Part shown: piece after piece, positions 9,012 through 19,710 of the stretch
How the letters are laid out: every line of letters begins with the position of its first letter
Numbering within the stretch: position 1 is the first letter of the stretch
NCBI GenBank assembly: GCA_023443315.1
Contig: JAEZVA010000100.1
Span: forward strand, 1 to 27,962
Direction: 5' to 3'
DNA length: 27,962 bases
DNA from: Bacillota bacterium
GTDB lineage: Bacteria; Bacillota; Clostridia; Oscillospirales; Ruminococcaceae
The notes under the pieces: model-generated
Told to the model about the DNA's origin: nothing
Database searches by the model: none
What the model saw: only the letters and a program-made list of their open reading frames with translations
Program-made: the position numbers and the translations under genes

Positions 9012-9060
9012 TCATCAAAATAATGCGCGAAACCGCGCGGCGTATTTGCGCGAAAAAGGC

Positions 9061-10341
9061 TTAGCCGTGCGCCTCTTTTAGCAAAAGGGGTCGAACCTCG
9101 CTTGCAAGGAACAGCGAGCCGCATACAAACACCGTGCCGTCATTGCCTGCGCGTTGTTTCGCTAGCATAAGCGCCTGTGCAAGCTCCCCGCACGCGGTGC
9201 AGGGGATGCCTTGCTCCAGTACAGTCTCGCACAGCAACGTCTCGTCCTGCGCGTTTATCGCCTGTGTTCTTGTCACGATTATTTCGTCAAACACCGGCGC
9301 AAGACGGGTAAGCGCGGCGCGGTAGTCCTTTTCGGCAAGCGAGCTGTATAACAGCACCCGCCTTGTGCCCACACGGCTTGCCACCGCTGCCGCTGTCTCG
9401 GCGCCCTGGGGGTTGTGCGCGCCGTCTACCACCACGGTGGGGTGGCCCGCAAACACCTCCATGCGGGCGGGGATGCGGGTACTCGCAATACCCTGCACCA
9501 GCGCGTCGTCCGATACCGCAAAGCCGGTCTGCCGCAGAACATCAACCGCATGAACCGCGCAGATGAGGTTGTTAATCTGGTGCGCGCCCGCAAGCGGCAG
9601 GGTAAACGTAAGCCCCGCGTACTCCACCACGGTGGAAAACACCTCGTCGCGTACCACGCGGGCGGCACCTCGGTTGCCCTGCACCACCCGGGCGTTCTGC
9701 GCGGCGGCGCGCTCAAAGAGAACGCCCATCACCTCGGGGGGCAGGGTGGGGTAGCACACCACCGTGCCGCCGGGCTTGATGATGCCCGCCTTTTCAAACG
9801 CAATCTTCTCTAAGGTGTCGCCGAGGATGGCGGTGTGATCCAGCCCGATGTTCGCAATCACCGCCACGGCGGGTGTGTCGATGGCGTTGGTGGGGTCAAA
9901 CCGACCGCCAATGCCCACCTCCAGACACACGATGTCGCAATTTTGTTTGCAAAACCAGTACAGCGCGACGGCGGTTACCACCTCAAATTCGCTGGGCGCG
10001 TCCAGCTCGGCGGTCACGATATCCACCTGCTGTTTGACGAGTTCGGTCACCCGCGCAAGCTCATCACGGGGGATATACGCGCCGTTTATCTGCATGCGCT
10101 CGGTGAAGTCCACCACAAAGGGCGAGATGAACAGCCCCGTTTTGTAGCCCGCCTGCCGCAGCACCGATGCGGTCATCGACACCACCGAGCCCTTGCCGTT
10201 GGTGCCTGCCACATGCACGAATTTCAGCTTTTTCTGCGGGTCACCCAGCAGCTCGAGCAGGCGGGTAATCTTTGAAAGCCCCGCCTTTTTGCCAAAGCGG
10301 CGGAACGAATGGATGTAGGAGAGTGCGTCGTTGTAAGTCAT
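9061..10341 (-). CDS. folC: Folylpolyglutamate synthase / dihydrofolate synthase
   Basis: A 426-residue Mur-ligase-family enzyme that adds glutamate to folates (and, if bifunctional, to dihydropteroate) using ATP. Signatures are the P-loop AGTNGKGSV near residue 47, GLFISPFVVDFTERMQING (the substrate loop), GIGGRFDPTN, the helix start GLDHTAILG, and VVDGAHNPQG in the C-terminal domain. The length is normal for FolC. The ATG at 10341 is preceded by a GAGG element. It sits in its own unit between two hairpins. Whether it also has dihydrofolate synthase activity cannot be told from sequence by eye. Confidence 0.92.
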   Translation of the reverse strand: MTYNDALSYIHSFRRFGKKAGLSKITRLLELLGDPQKKLKFVHVAGTNGKGSVVSMTASVLRQAGYKTGLFISPFVVDFTERMQINGAYIPRDELARVTELVKQQVDIVTAELDAPSEFEVVTAVALYWFCKQNCDIVCLEVGIGGRFDPTNAIDTPAVAVIANIGLDHTAILGDTLEKIAFEKAGIIKPGGTVVCYPTLPPEVMGVLFERAAAQNARVVQGNRGAARVVRDEVFSTVVEYAGLTFTLPLAGAHQINNLICAVHAVDVLRQTGFAVSDDALVQGIASTRIPARMEVFAGHPTVVVDGAHNPQGAETAAAVASRVGTRRVLLYSSLAEKDYRAALTRLAPVFDEIIVTRTQAINAQDETLLCETVLEQGIPCTACGELAQALMLAKQRAGNDGTVFVCGSLFLASEVRPLLLKEAHG

Positions 10342-10375
10342 GGTAAAAACCTCGAATCGTTACGGAGTAAATAGA

Positions 10376-10400
10376 TGTGGCGGGCACGAAGCCCGCCACA
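10376..10400 (-). promoter_or_regulatory. Perfect 10-bp hairpin in the folC 5' region
   Basis: TGTGGCGGGC (10376-10385) pairs perfectly with GCCCGCCACA (10391-10400) around a 5-nt loop, 36 nt upstream of the folC start. It has no T-run on the minus strand, so it is not an obvious terminator. It could protect the 5' end or regulate folC. It overlaps the start site expected from the promoter candidate at 10403-10431. Confidence 0.55.
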
Positions 10401-10402
10401 AA

Positions 10403-10431
10403 AGTATAGCATAACCGAGTACAATGGTCGA
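10403..10431 (-). promoter_or_regulatory. Candidate promoter of folC
   Basis: On the minus strand there is TCGACC (10431-10426), a 17-nt spacer and TATACT (10408-10403). The -10 box is good and the -35 matches 4 of 6. Confidence 0.4.
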
Positions 10432-10512
10432 TGAGAAAATGTATCGTCTTAGGGGGCGTTTAAAGAAAAGTTCTTGTGATTAATTCTTAAAGATAAATCG
10501 AAACTCAACAAG

Positions 10513-10544
10513 CAAGCCGGCAAAGGAAGTCCTTTGCCGGCTTG
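10513..10544 (-). terminator. Hairpin terminator of valS
   Basis: A perfect 14-bp stem (10513-10526 with 10531-10544) with a 4-nt loop, 17 nt after the valS stop. The minus strand continues CTTGTTGAGTTT, which is T-rich but not a pure run. It is GC-rich and very stable. Confidence 0.78.
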
Positions 10545-10560
10545 TCTCTTTTATTCGTTA

Positions 10561-13182
<2,622 letters not shown>

Positions 13183-13250
13183 AGTGATGACCATCCCTTT
13201 CTATAAAAACCCTGCTGCGCCACAATAAGCACAAGACATACAGTTTAATA

Positions 13251-13307
13251 AAGTCAGTTACGTCCTGAAAATCAAACCGCGGACATAAGGCAGATGAGAA
13301 CTGACTT
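13251..13307 (-). promoter_or_regulatory. Structured 5' leader of valS (not a recognisable T-box)
   Basis: In the roughly 140-nt leader, AAGTCAGTT pairs perfectly with AACTGACTT (13299-13307 with 13251-13259). An inner GTCC/GGAC pairing (13281-13284 with 13262-13265) closes a second helix. The T-box consensus GGGTGG...ACCGCG is absent and there is no terminator before the start codon. The role is unknown. Confidence 0.5.
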
Positions 13308-13328
13308 GTTGAAAACAGACTACCCTTT

Positions 13329-13357
13329 ATTATGCGCAAGCAGGTGGGCAATGTCAA
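13329..13357 (-). promoter_or_regulatory. Sigma-A promoter of valS
   Basis: On the minus strand there is a perfect TTGACA (13357-13352), a 17-nt spacer and CATAAT (13334-13329, 5 of 6 to consensus). It lies about 150 nt upstream of the valS start and about 100 nt past the last recognisable CRISPR repeat. Confidence 0.75.
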
Positions 13358-13459
13358 GGTTTTGGCGTGGAAATCGATGAGAATGCCGAACTGTGCAGTT
13401 TATAGATAGGGTGTGCTTGGAATGGGGCTACATGTAGTTTTGTTTGCTGCAGTATATCT

Positions 13460-13492
13460 GTTTTGTACAATACTCGTTGTGGGCGGAGCTAC
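13460..13492 (-). repeat. Fossil CRISPR repeat beyond the array's distal end
   Basis: These 33 bases match the array repeat at 20 of 33 positions by direct comparison, best at the GGAGC-AC end. They sit exactly one 35-nt spacer length (13493-13527) before the degenerate repeat at 13528. The period and the conserved 3' block support a decayed repeat rather than chance. Confidence 0.5.
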
Positions 13493-13527
13493 AAAGACAT
13501 GGCAAGATGTGAAGGACAGTGACGAGG

Positions 13528-16263
13528 GGTTTAACCCACGCTCTCTGTGGGGGGAGCGACTAATCAGGTCTTCGACCCGGTATCCACGGACAAAAATTTC
13601 AATCCACGCTCCCCGTGGGGGGAGCGACACGCGACTTCCAGAAGCTTATTAAAGAGCAGCCGGAATTTCAATCCACGCTCCCCGTGGGGGGAGCGACAAG
13701 TTGAGTGTAGGTCGTGTCCAATCCCCTACCCTATTTCAATCCACGCTCCCCGTGGGGGGAGCGACTCTAGCGACTTGTTTCTTCACGTAGGGCTTGCGGG
13801 AATTTCAATCCACGCTCCCCGTGGGGGGAGCGACTAAATGCCGCGCCTCTTTTATTGCAGAGAGAATCAATTTCAATCCACGCTCCCCGTGGGGGGAGCG
13901 ACCGGCAAGCTAAGAGAGCAAGGGTTTGAGAAAATCGATTTCAATCCACGCTCCCCGTGGGGGGAGCGACCGTCCCGCTTGCGTTGCCATGCCTTGCTAT
14001 TGCGATTTCAATCCACGCTCCCCGTGGGGGGAGCGACAAGATTACCGTAGCCGGTGACACCATCGAAATCATTTCAATCCACGCTCCCCGTGGGGGGAGC
14101 GACACAACGCAGAGCGGGACATTGCGCAAGATAAACCATTTCAATCCACGCTCCCCGTGGGGGGAGCGACGTCCCAAAATGGCGTGATATCCGCAACCTA
14201 ACAGGAATTTCAATCCACGCTCCCCGTGGGGGGAGCGACGGGGCACGTCGTGTTCAACCCAGCAAAGGCACCCATTTCAATCCACGCTCCCCGTGGGGGG
14301 AGCGACCTTGGACTAAAGAAGAGTCAGCGGACGCTTTTTTAATTTCAATCCACGCTCCCCGTGGGGGGAGCGACAACGTGCTTGTCAACGCTTTTTTACA
14401 AATATTTTCTTATTTCAATCCACGCTCCCCGTGGGGGGAGCGACAATTAGGGATTTAGTTTTAGTATCAATATACCTCCTATTTCAATCCACGCTCCCCG
14501 TGGGGGGAGCGACAGGGCTGGGAAGTAGTCATGACCCGCACCGAGGACAATTTCAATCCACGCTCCCCGGGGGGGGAGCGACTTGTCCATTGAGTGATAA
14601 TCGCCCCGCGCGCCACCTATTTCAATCCACGCTCCCCGTGGGGGGAGCGACTCAAACAGGGGTATAACCGTTCTTGTTGATCCGTGATTTCAATCCACGC
14701 TCCCCGTGGGGGGAGCGACCTATCAAATAGATAGCACCCAGTAGCCGGAAAGATTTCAATCCACGCTCCCCGTGGGGGGAGCGACTGCACGAAACGACGC
14801 CGTAGTGCCATAAAAAATATTTCAATCCACGCTCCCCGTGGGGGGAGCGACAATCGGCTTTAACGTGCCGCACTCACTCACGCGGTATTTCAATCCACGC
14901 TCCCCGTGGGGGGAGCGACCAATATAAGCCGCTGTAGCGTTGTCGACTGGTGATTTCAATCCACGCTCCCCGTGGGGGGAGCGACGGAAACACGGATGCG
15001 GTGGAAGTAAATTTAACCTTATTTCAATCCACGCTCCCCGTGGGGGGAGCGACAATATTGTATGAGTAGCTGTGTGTTACCCTCTGATATTTCAATCCAC
15101 GCTCCCCGTGGGGGGAGCGACGACATTTTGGAGCTTGTTGACCTTGACCGCATCGTATTTCAATCCACGCTCCCCGTGGGGGGAGCGACTGATGTTTTTG
15201 AACCTTTGCCGATACCAAAGGCTATTTCAATCCACGCTCCCCGTGGGGGGAGCGACCAAACTCCGCGTAAATCCCTCTTGACCCAACAATTTCAATCCAC
15301 GCTCCCCGTGGGGGGAGCGACGGTAAGGCGGACAAAAATTAAGCCTTACAAAAAGGAATTTCAATCCACGCTCCCCGTGGGGGGAGCGACCTATGCCGGA
15401 CAGCAAGCCGGGGTTGTTGTGCAATTTCAATCCACGCTCCCCGTGGGGGGAGCGACCTCAACGCTCTCAAGAGACTTACAGTCTTCCCAATTTCAATCCA
15501 CGCTCCCCGTGGGGGGAGCGACACAGCGGTTAACCGTTCCGTGAACAACGGTATCATTTCAATCCACGCTCCCCGTGGGGGGAGCGACGTACTTGTCCTG
15601 CCACCGAAACGGAGCTGCATCCATTTCAATCCACGCTCCCCGTGGGGGGAGCGACTCCTATTTGTAATCTTTAAAATTCTCGCATGATCGATTTCAATCC
15701 ACGCTCCCCGTGGGGGGAGCGACAAAGGACTATTATGTTGCAGTTAAAAGCAATCCTTATTTCAATCCACGCTCCCCGTGGGGGGAGCGACACGCCGCTT
15801 AAAATGTTGCCGGTCTTGTAGCGATAATTTCAATCCACGCTCCCCGTGGGGGGAGCGACACTCACCGCAATAATATTTTTCCCCGTTGTGTGTATTTCAA
15901 TCCACGCTCCCCGTGGGGGGAGCGACGCTTTTCCCGAGAGCCCTAGCGGCGCCGACTGCGATTTCAATCCACGCTCCCCGTGGGGGGAGCGACCTTTTGC
16001 GTTGGCTTTTAAGTCTTCCGGACGCATCATTTCAATCCACGCTCCCCGTGGGGGGAGCGACGTCATGCAGCTTAACGATGCGCAGCCTAAAGTGTTTATT
16101 TCAATCCACGCTCCCCGTGGGGGGAGCGACATCAACAGGCTTTGGCGTAAGATACATAATCAGCATTTCAATCCACGCTCCCCGTGGGGGGAGCGACCCA
16201 AATTGTTCTCCGTTTGATACTGTCACTTCAATTTCAATCCACGCTCCCCGTGGGGGGAGCGAC
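13528..16263 (-). CRISPR. Type I-C CRISPR array, 41 repeats and 40 spacers
   Basis: The repeat is 33 nt; on the minus strand it starts GTCGCTCCCC and ends GGATTGAAAT, the classical I-C form with a palindromic GCTCCCC/GGGGAGC stem. Counted by eye there are 41 copies. Of these, 39 are identical, one (14550-14582) has a single T-to-G change, and the last (13528-13560) has six changes. Spacers are 32 to 37 nt and I saw no duplicates. The leader-proximal repeat is 16231-16263, next to cas2; the degenerate distal copy confirms minus-strand orientation. Spacers carry no recognisable match elsewhere in this window. Confidence 0.98.
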
Positions 16264-16372
16264 AGCAAAACGTCACAAAATATCCATCCGTATTATGACG
16301 TGTTGCACAAGTTTATTAATTGTAAAAGCCAAAAAGGGAAAGGGATGTAAATAGCATAAGGTCACCCTATAC
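16264..16372 (-). promoter_or_regulatory. CRISPR leader
   Basis: An AT-rich, non-coding stretch between the cas2 terminator and the first repeat, on the side where new spacers should be added. It should contain the array promoter. A CATAAT on the minus strand near 16295 is a possible -10 box, but no convincing -35 is present. Confidence 0.65.
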
Positions 16373-16434
16373 GTTCGCACAAAAAAAGCAGGTGCGAACC
16401 CGTCGGGGAAACCATGGAAGCTTGCGGTTCGCAC
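16373..16434 (-). terminator. cas operon terminator with competing second hairpin
   Basis: On the minus strand, GTGCGAACC (16434-16426, overlapping the cas2 stop) pairs with GGTTCGCAC (16400-16392). CTGC and seven T (16387-16381) follow, forming an intrinsic terminator. A third copy, GTGCGAAC (16380-16373), can instead pair with 16399-16392 and would place the T-run in its loop, excluding the terminator. Confidence 0.65.
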
Positions 16435-16724
16435 TACACCATCAGCGTACCTTCCACATCGAAAGACGGCTTTGCACCGATATGGTCGACCTTACCTTGA
16501 TAGTTGTTTCCTAAGTAATAAAACCGTAGGCTGTCCTTATCTCTATCGATGATCTGCTCCAAAATGTGACGAACTTCGCGACACTTCGCTGCATCCATGA
16601 CGCACTCGAAAACGGAATTTTGGACGCGTTGTCCCACGTTGACGCATTGCTTTGCCACCTTACGCAGCCGTTTGCGCCCGGCGGCAGTCTCGGTGCAGAC
16701 GTCATAGGTTATGAGAACCAGCAT
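16434..16724 (-). CDS. cas2: CRISPR-associated endonuclease Cas2
   Basis: A 96-residue ferredoxin-fold protein. It pairs with Cas1 to form the integrase that inserts new spacers at the leader end of the array. It begins MLVLITYDVCTET with the conserved aspartate of Cas2 in the first strand, then RLRKVAKQCVNVGQRVQNSVFEC, the family core. The length is standard. It lies 10 nt after cas1 and is the last gene of the operon. It appears intact. Confidence 0.95.
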   Translation of the reverse strand: MLVLITYDVCTETAAGRKRLRKVAKQCVNVGQRVQNSVFECVMDAAKCREVRHILEQIIDRDKDSLRFYYLGNNYQGKVDHIGAKPSFDVEGTLMV

Positions 16725-16734
16725 CGTAAATCAC

Positions 16735-17766
16735 CTACTTCCACAGGAATACGGGATAATCGTCCAGGTCGCCCCGCAGATAACGCGCCAGCAAAAGTGC
16801 CTGCACGTGGGGAACAAGCCCCCACTCCATCTTTTCATCAAGATACGGATGGGTGATTTTGTCCTGCTTTTTCTCCTGCCACGCGCGCAGTACCGCCTTG
16901 CGTGTATCATCATCCATGATGACCGCGCCGCTTTCATGCCGAGAAAAGCCCTTGGCGTTCACTTCGCGGCGGTTGATGAGTGATAGCACAAAGCGGTCGG
17001 CGTATACGCTGCGCAGTTCCTCCATCAGATCAAGCGCACAGGATATCCGCCCCGGGCGGTCGCGGTGCAGAAAGCCGACATAGGCGTCCAGTCCAACCCC
17101 CTCTAGCGCCGAGGCACAGTCGTGGGCGAGCAGGGTATACACAAACGAGAGCAGGGCGTTGACGTTATCTAGCGGTGGGCGTCGGTTGCGCCCCAAAAAT
17201 GGGAAGTCCTCTTTTTGCTGCAGAATCAGTTCATCCAATACGCCGAAATAGCAGCTTGCGGCTTCACCCTCCAAACCGCGAAGGCGCGCGGCATCCTCAC
17301 ATTCGTTGACGGCCGAGATGCCTTGGACAAGCTGTCGGGAGGCCTCTTTTACGCGTGCGGTGTCAATGCGTTGGGGATGGTCACGGGTTGCGCGTTCAAG
17401 CACCCATCGGGAGTTGTACAGCTTGCCGAGGATAAAACGCCGGGCAAGGCGCACGCTCTGTGCCGGATCGTCGCTGATGCGATATTGGGTTTTGCGCAGC
17501 GTGACGTTGCCGTTTGTTTCGCCGGTCACGCGGCACAAAAACCGACCCTGAACGGTCAGAAAGGTCAGCGAGGGACCGTATTTCGCACAGCGTCCCATCA
17601 GGGCGGGGCTTGCGCCGGTATACCCAAAGGCGAGTATGCCCTCCAGATTATGCAGCGGAAGGCGCGCCGCCTCCTGTTGTTCTTTGAGTACCACAATGTT
17701 TTCCCCGTCCAGTGCAAGATAGGTATCGGTGGAGGTCACATACAGGGTGTTGAGCAGCTTTTTCAT
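16735..17766 (-). CDS. cas1: CRISPR-associated integrase Cas1 (type I-C)
   Basis: A 343-residue protein of the Cas1c/Dvulg group. The metal-binding residues can be seen: Glu in RGLEGEAASCYFG, His in VGFLHRDRPGR, and the acidic residue in ALDLMEELR. The N-terminal beta domain starts MKKLLNTLYVTSTDTYLALDGEN. The open frame extends upstream to 17886, but the ATG at 17766 forms an ATGA overlap with the cas4 stop, so that is the start. It works with Cas2 and Cas4 in spacer acquisition. No damage is visible. Confidence 0.95.
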   Translation of the reverse strand: MKKLLNTLYVTSTDTYLALDGENIVVLKEQQEAARLPLHNLEGILAFGYTGASPALMGRCAKYGPSLTFLTVQGRFLCRVTGETNGNVTLRKTQYRISDDPAQSVRLARRFILGKLYNSRWVLERATRDHPQRIDTARVKEASRQLVQGISAVNECEDAARLRGLEGEAASCYFGVLDELILQQKEDFPFLGRNRRPPLDNVNALLSFVYTLLAHDCASALEGVGLDAYVGFLHRDRPGRISCALDLMEELRSVYADRFVLSLINRREVNAKGFSRHESGAVIMDDDTRKAVLRAWQEKKQDKITHPYLDEKMEWGLVPHVQALLLARYLRGDLDDYPVFLWK

Positions 17767-18452
17767 ACGGCACCCCCGTCTTCGTCTTCCTGCATCTCCT
17801 TGATGCGGTCGCTCAGATATTCGCTGACCGGACGCTTTTTCAGCAGCTTGGGCAGGCACAAGTCTTTTAATGAGCAGTTGCCACATGCCTTGGTGGGCTT
17901 GACACGCGGTGTGTGCCTGCGCGCATACAGCTCGTGCATCTCAGCAAACGCGGTAGAAACCTTTTCGTTGATTTTCTCGTCGATGGCAACGCGGGTGCGC
18001 CGCGAAGGCTCGCCGTAATACAGAAAGCCCTCGGGCACGTCGCAGCCCAGCATCTCGCCAAGGCAGATGGCTTGCGCCGCAAGCTGCAGAACATCCTCGT
18101 CGCCCTCCTTGGGCTTGCCGCGTTTGTACTCAACGGGCACGGGCAGGAACAATCCATCCCTGCCGTTTAACCGTACGCCGTTGTTGTTGCGGTGCAGCTC
18201 CACCACATCGCACACACCGTTTGTACCCAAGGTGCGGGAGAACACCGGCATCCCTCGCGTGATGATTACATCCCCCCGCGTCTCGGTCAGCGCGCTGTTG
18301 TGTGCCCGCTCGTGCAGGATGTTCCCCTCCACCGTCAGCAGGTTGTCCTTCCACGCCTGCTCGATGTGAATGAGCGCCCATTGCCGACGGCAGAAGGTAA
18401 AGTGCTGTATGCCGGATAGGGCGAGAAAATCCTCTTCGTTATAGTCCGTCAT
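17763..18452 (-). CDS. cas4: CRISPR-associated exonuclease Cas4 (type I-C)
   Basis: A 229-residue RecB-like nuclease with an iron-sulfur cluster. One cysteine is in FTFCRRQWALIH near the N-terminus and three are in CGNCSLKDLC near the C-terminus. The nuclease motif VPVEYKRGKPK carries the conserved Glu and Lys, and a QLAAQAICLGEMLG helix follows. In I-C systems Cas4 trims prespacers and sets PAM and orientation for integration. Its ATG overlaps the cas7 stop by 4 nt (ATGA), and its own stop overlaps cas1 in the same way. Confidence 0.95.
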   Translation of the reverse strand: MTDYNEEDFLALSGIQHFTFCRRQWALIHIEQAWKDNLLTVEGNILHERAHNSALTETRGDVIITRGMPVFSRTLGTNGVCDVVELHRNNNGVRLNGRDGLFLPVPVEYKRGKPKEGDEDVLQLAAQAICLGEMLGCDVPEGFLYYGEPSRRTRVAIDEKINEKVSTAFAEMHELYARRHTPRVKPTKACGNCSLKDLCLPKLLKKRPVSEYLSDRIKEMQEDEDGGAV

Positions 18453-19330
18453 ATCGCCTGAATCAGTTCCACGCTTTCGGGGATGGCATCGGTGCTGACC
18501 GTGACGGTGTAGTCCGAAAAGCTGCGGGCGGGGGCATCGGTGTTTCGTTTTACATGGATGGTGTCAAACAGCTTGTGCGCTGGGCAGTTACCAAGCTCGC
18601 TTTGATGCTTAAATAGGTATAGCCCGCGCACTGCCATGTTGCCCCGTGCGGCAGAATGGTCATGCTCAAACATGTTGGCAATAGCCTCCCACAGTAACGC
18701 CAAATCCTCCTCGCTAAAGCCGGTGGATTTGCGTGCGAGGTTTGCCGATACATACCCGTCCGCCCGATACAGCGCGTAGGGGATGATGTGTTTACGCCCC
18801 ATCTCGGTTTCCTTTTTCTTTGCGTCCTCTTCGGTGGTGATGGCAACGCGCGTAATGGTAATCTCCTGCTGTACAATCGGGTCGATGCTGCGCGCAAAGC
18901 CAATCTGCACCGGACCGCGCACCTGTCCGCAATTGAGCTTTGCCTTAACAAAGGTAACCATGACCGCCCCAAAGGTGCGAATATCATAATAATGTGAACA
19001 CATAAAATCGCGAATCTTCTCGTCAATTTCGCCCTTTTTGTCCTGTGCTTCCTTTTCATCCTTTACGCCGACGTGTGAAAAAGCGCCCTTTTCTTTGGTA
19101 ACCAGTGCTCCGCCTTCTTTGATGTAGATTTGAAAACGTTCATCGTTTTCTTTGACCGTTTCCACATAGTTGCGGATTTTGCGTTTTAAGCAAACGTCGG
19201 TCACAATGCCATAGCCAGTCTCCGCATCAATGCGGGGCATATTGCCCGCGTCGGGGTCGCCGTTGGGGTTGCCGTTCTCCACATCAAACAACACTGTGAA
19301 TTCATACCGATTTTTAATCGTCTCGCTCAT
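18449..19330 (-). CDS. cas7: Type I-C Cascade backbone subunit Cas7 (Csd2)
   Basis: A 293-residue RAMP-fold protein of the normal Csd2 length. It polymerises along the crRNA to form the Cascade backbone. It starts MSETIKNRYEFTVLFDVENGNPNGDPD, the family hallmark, and includes SHYYDIRTFGAVM and GPVQIGFARSIDPI. The start is supported by GAGGAGG 10 nt upstream, inside the end of cas8c. It appears intact, in contrast to its two upstream neighbours. Confidence 0.95.
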   Translation of the reverse strand: MSETIKNRYEFTVLFDVENGNPNGDPDAGNMPRIDAETGYGIVTDVCLKRKIRNYVETVKENDERFQIYIKEGGALVTKEKGAFSHVGVKDEKEAQDKKGEIDEKIRDFMCSHYYDIRTFGAVMVTFVKAKLNCGQVRGPVQIGFARSIDPIVQQEITITRVAITTEEDAKKKETEMGRKHIIPYALYRADGYVSANLARKSTGFSEEDLALLWEAIANMFEHDHSAARGNMAVRGLYLFKHQSELGNCPAHKLFDTIHVKRNTDAPARSFSDYTVTVSTDAIPESVELIQAI

Positions 19331-19332
19331 GA

Positions 19333-19710
19333 TTATTGTACCTCCTCATTGGTTTTATCTTTCTTTACAAAGAATGCGTTGCGCTGGTGATAGTAGCCAA
19401 GAATAAAAACTCCCTGCTCATCAAGCGAAAGGTGTGCGGGATATGCGCCATCGTTCATCTCAAGCTGTTCCATAATCCTTGCAATCCGATTGTCGTTTGC
19501 ATATCCGTATTCCGCTTTGGAGATATGAGCCTGTGCGAGCTTTAACAGCACAGGGAAAACACTGGACGGTGTGGCGCAGGCGGACGAGAAGTAACGGTCT
19601 TTTATCGTGGTGTTGATGCCGGGGTTTGCGTCAAGCTGAGTTTTCTCCAACACCGCGAACAGTCGCCCCAAAAGGTAGGCGGGGGATGTGCTGTTTTCGT
19701 TAAGAGCCAA
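19333..19710 (-). CDS. cas11c: Probable small subunit Cas11c translated from inside cas8c
   Basis: Within the cas8c remnant a perfect AAGGAGG (19725-19719) lies 8 nt before an in-frame TTG (19710-19708). Translation from there would give a 125-residue, largely helical protein starting ALNENSTSPAYLLGRLFAVLEK after the initiator. Type I-C cas8c genes are known to make a separate small subunit, Cas11c, from an internal start near the 3' end, and size and position fit. The site is internal and in frame, which would be unlikely to be so good by chance. Confidence 0.65.
   Translation of the reverse strand: MALNENSTSPAYLLGRLFAVLEKTQLDANPGINTTIKDRYFSSACATPSSVFPVLLKLAQAHISKAEYGYANDNRIARIMEQLEMNDGAYPAHLSLDEQGVFILGYYHQRNAFFVKKDKTNEEVQ

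Noticed and set aside
8885..9124. N-terminal extension of SpoIIAA
   Set aside because: It would run through the folC terminator and into folC; the family start is at 8884 with a ribosome binding site.
13195..13328. T-box riboswitch before valS
   Set aside because: The GGGTGG/ACCGCG core and a terminator are missing, and the leader is short; a CCGCGG stretch alone is not enough.
13392..13431. A third, still older fossil CRISPR repeat
   Set aside because: Only a GGGGCTAC end resembles the repeat and the spacing to the next copy (28 nt) does not fit the period.
13413..16350. Many open frames in both strands across the array, with recurring peptides such as SLPPRGAWIEI or FQSTLPVGGAT
   Set aside because: They are translations of the CRISPR repeat itself, with no ribosome binding sites; a known source of spurious proteins.
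17767..17886. N-terminal extension of Cas1 upstream of 17766
   Set aside because: It lies inside cas4 in another frame; the ATGA overlap and the family N-terminus place the start at 17766.
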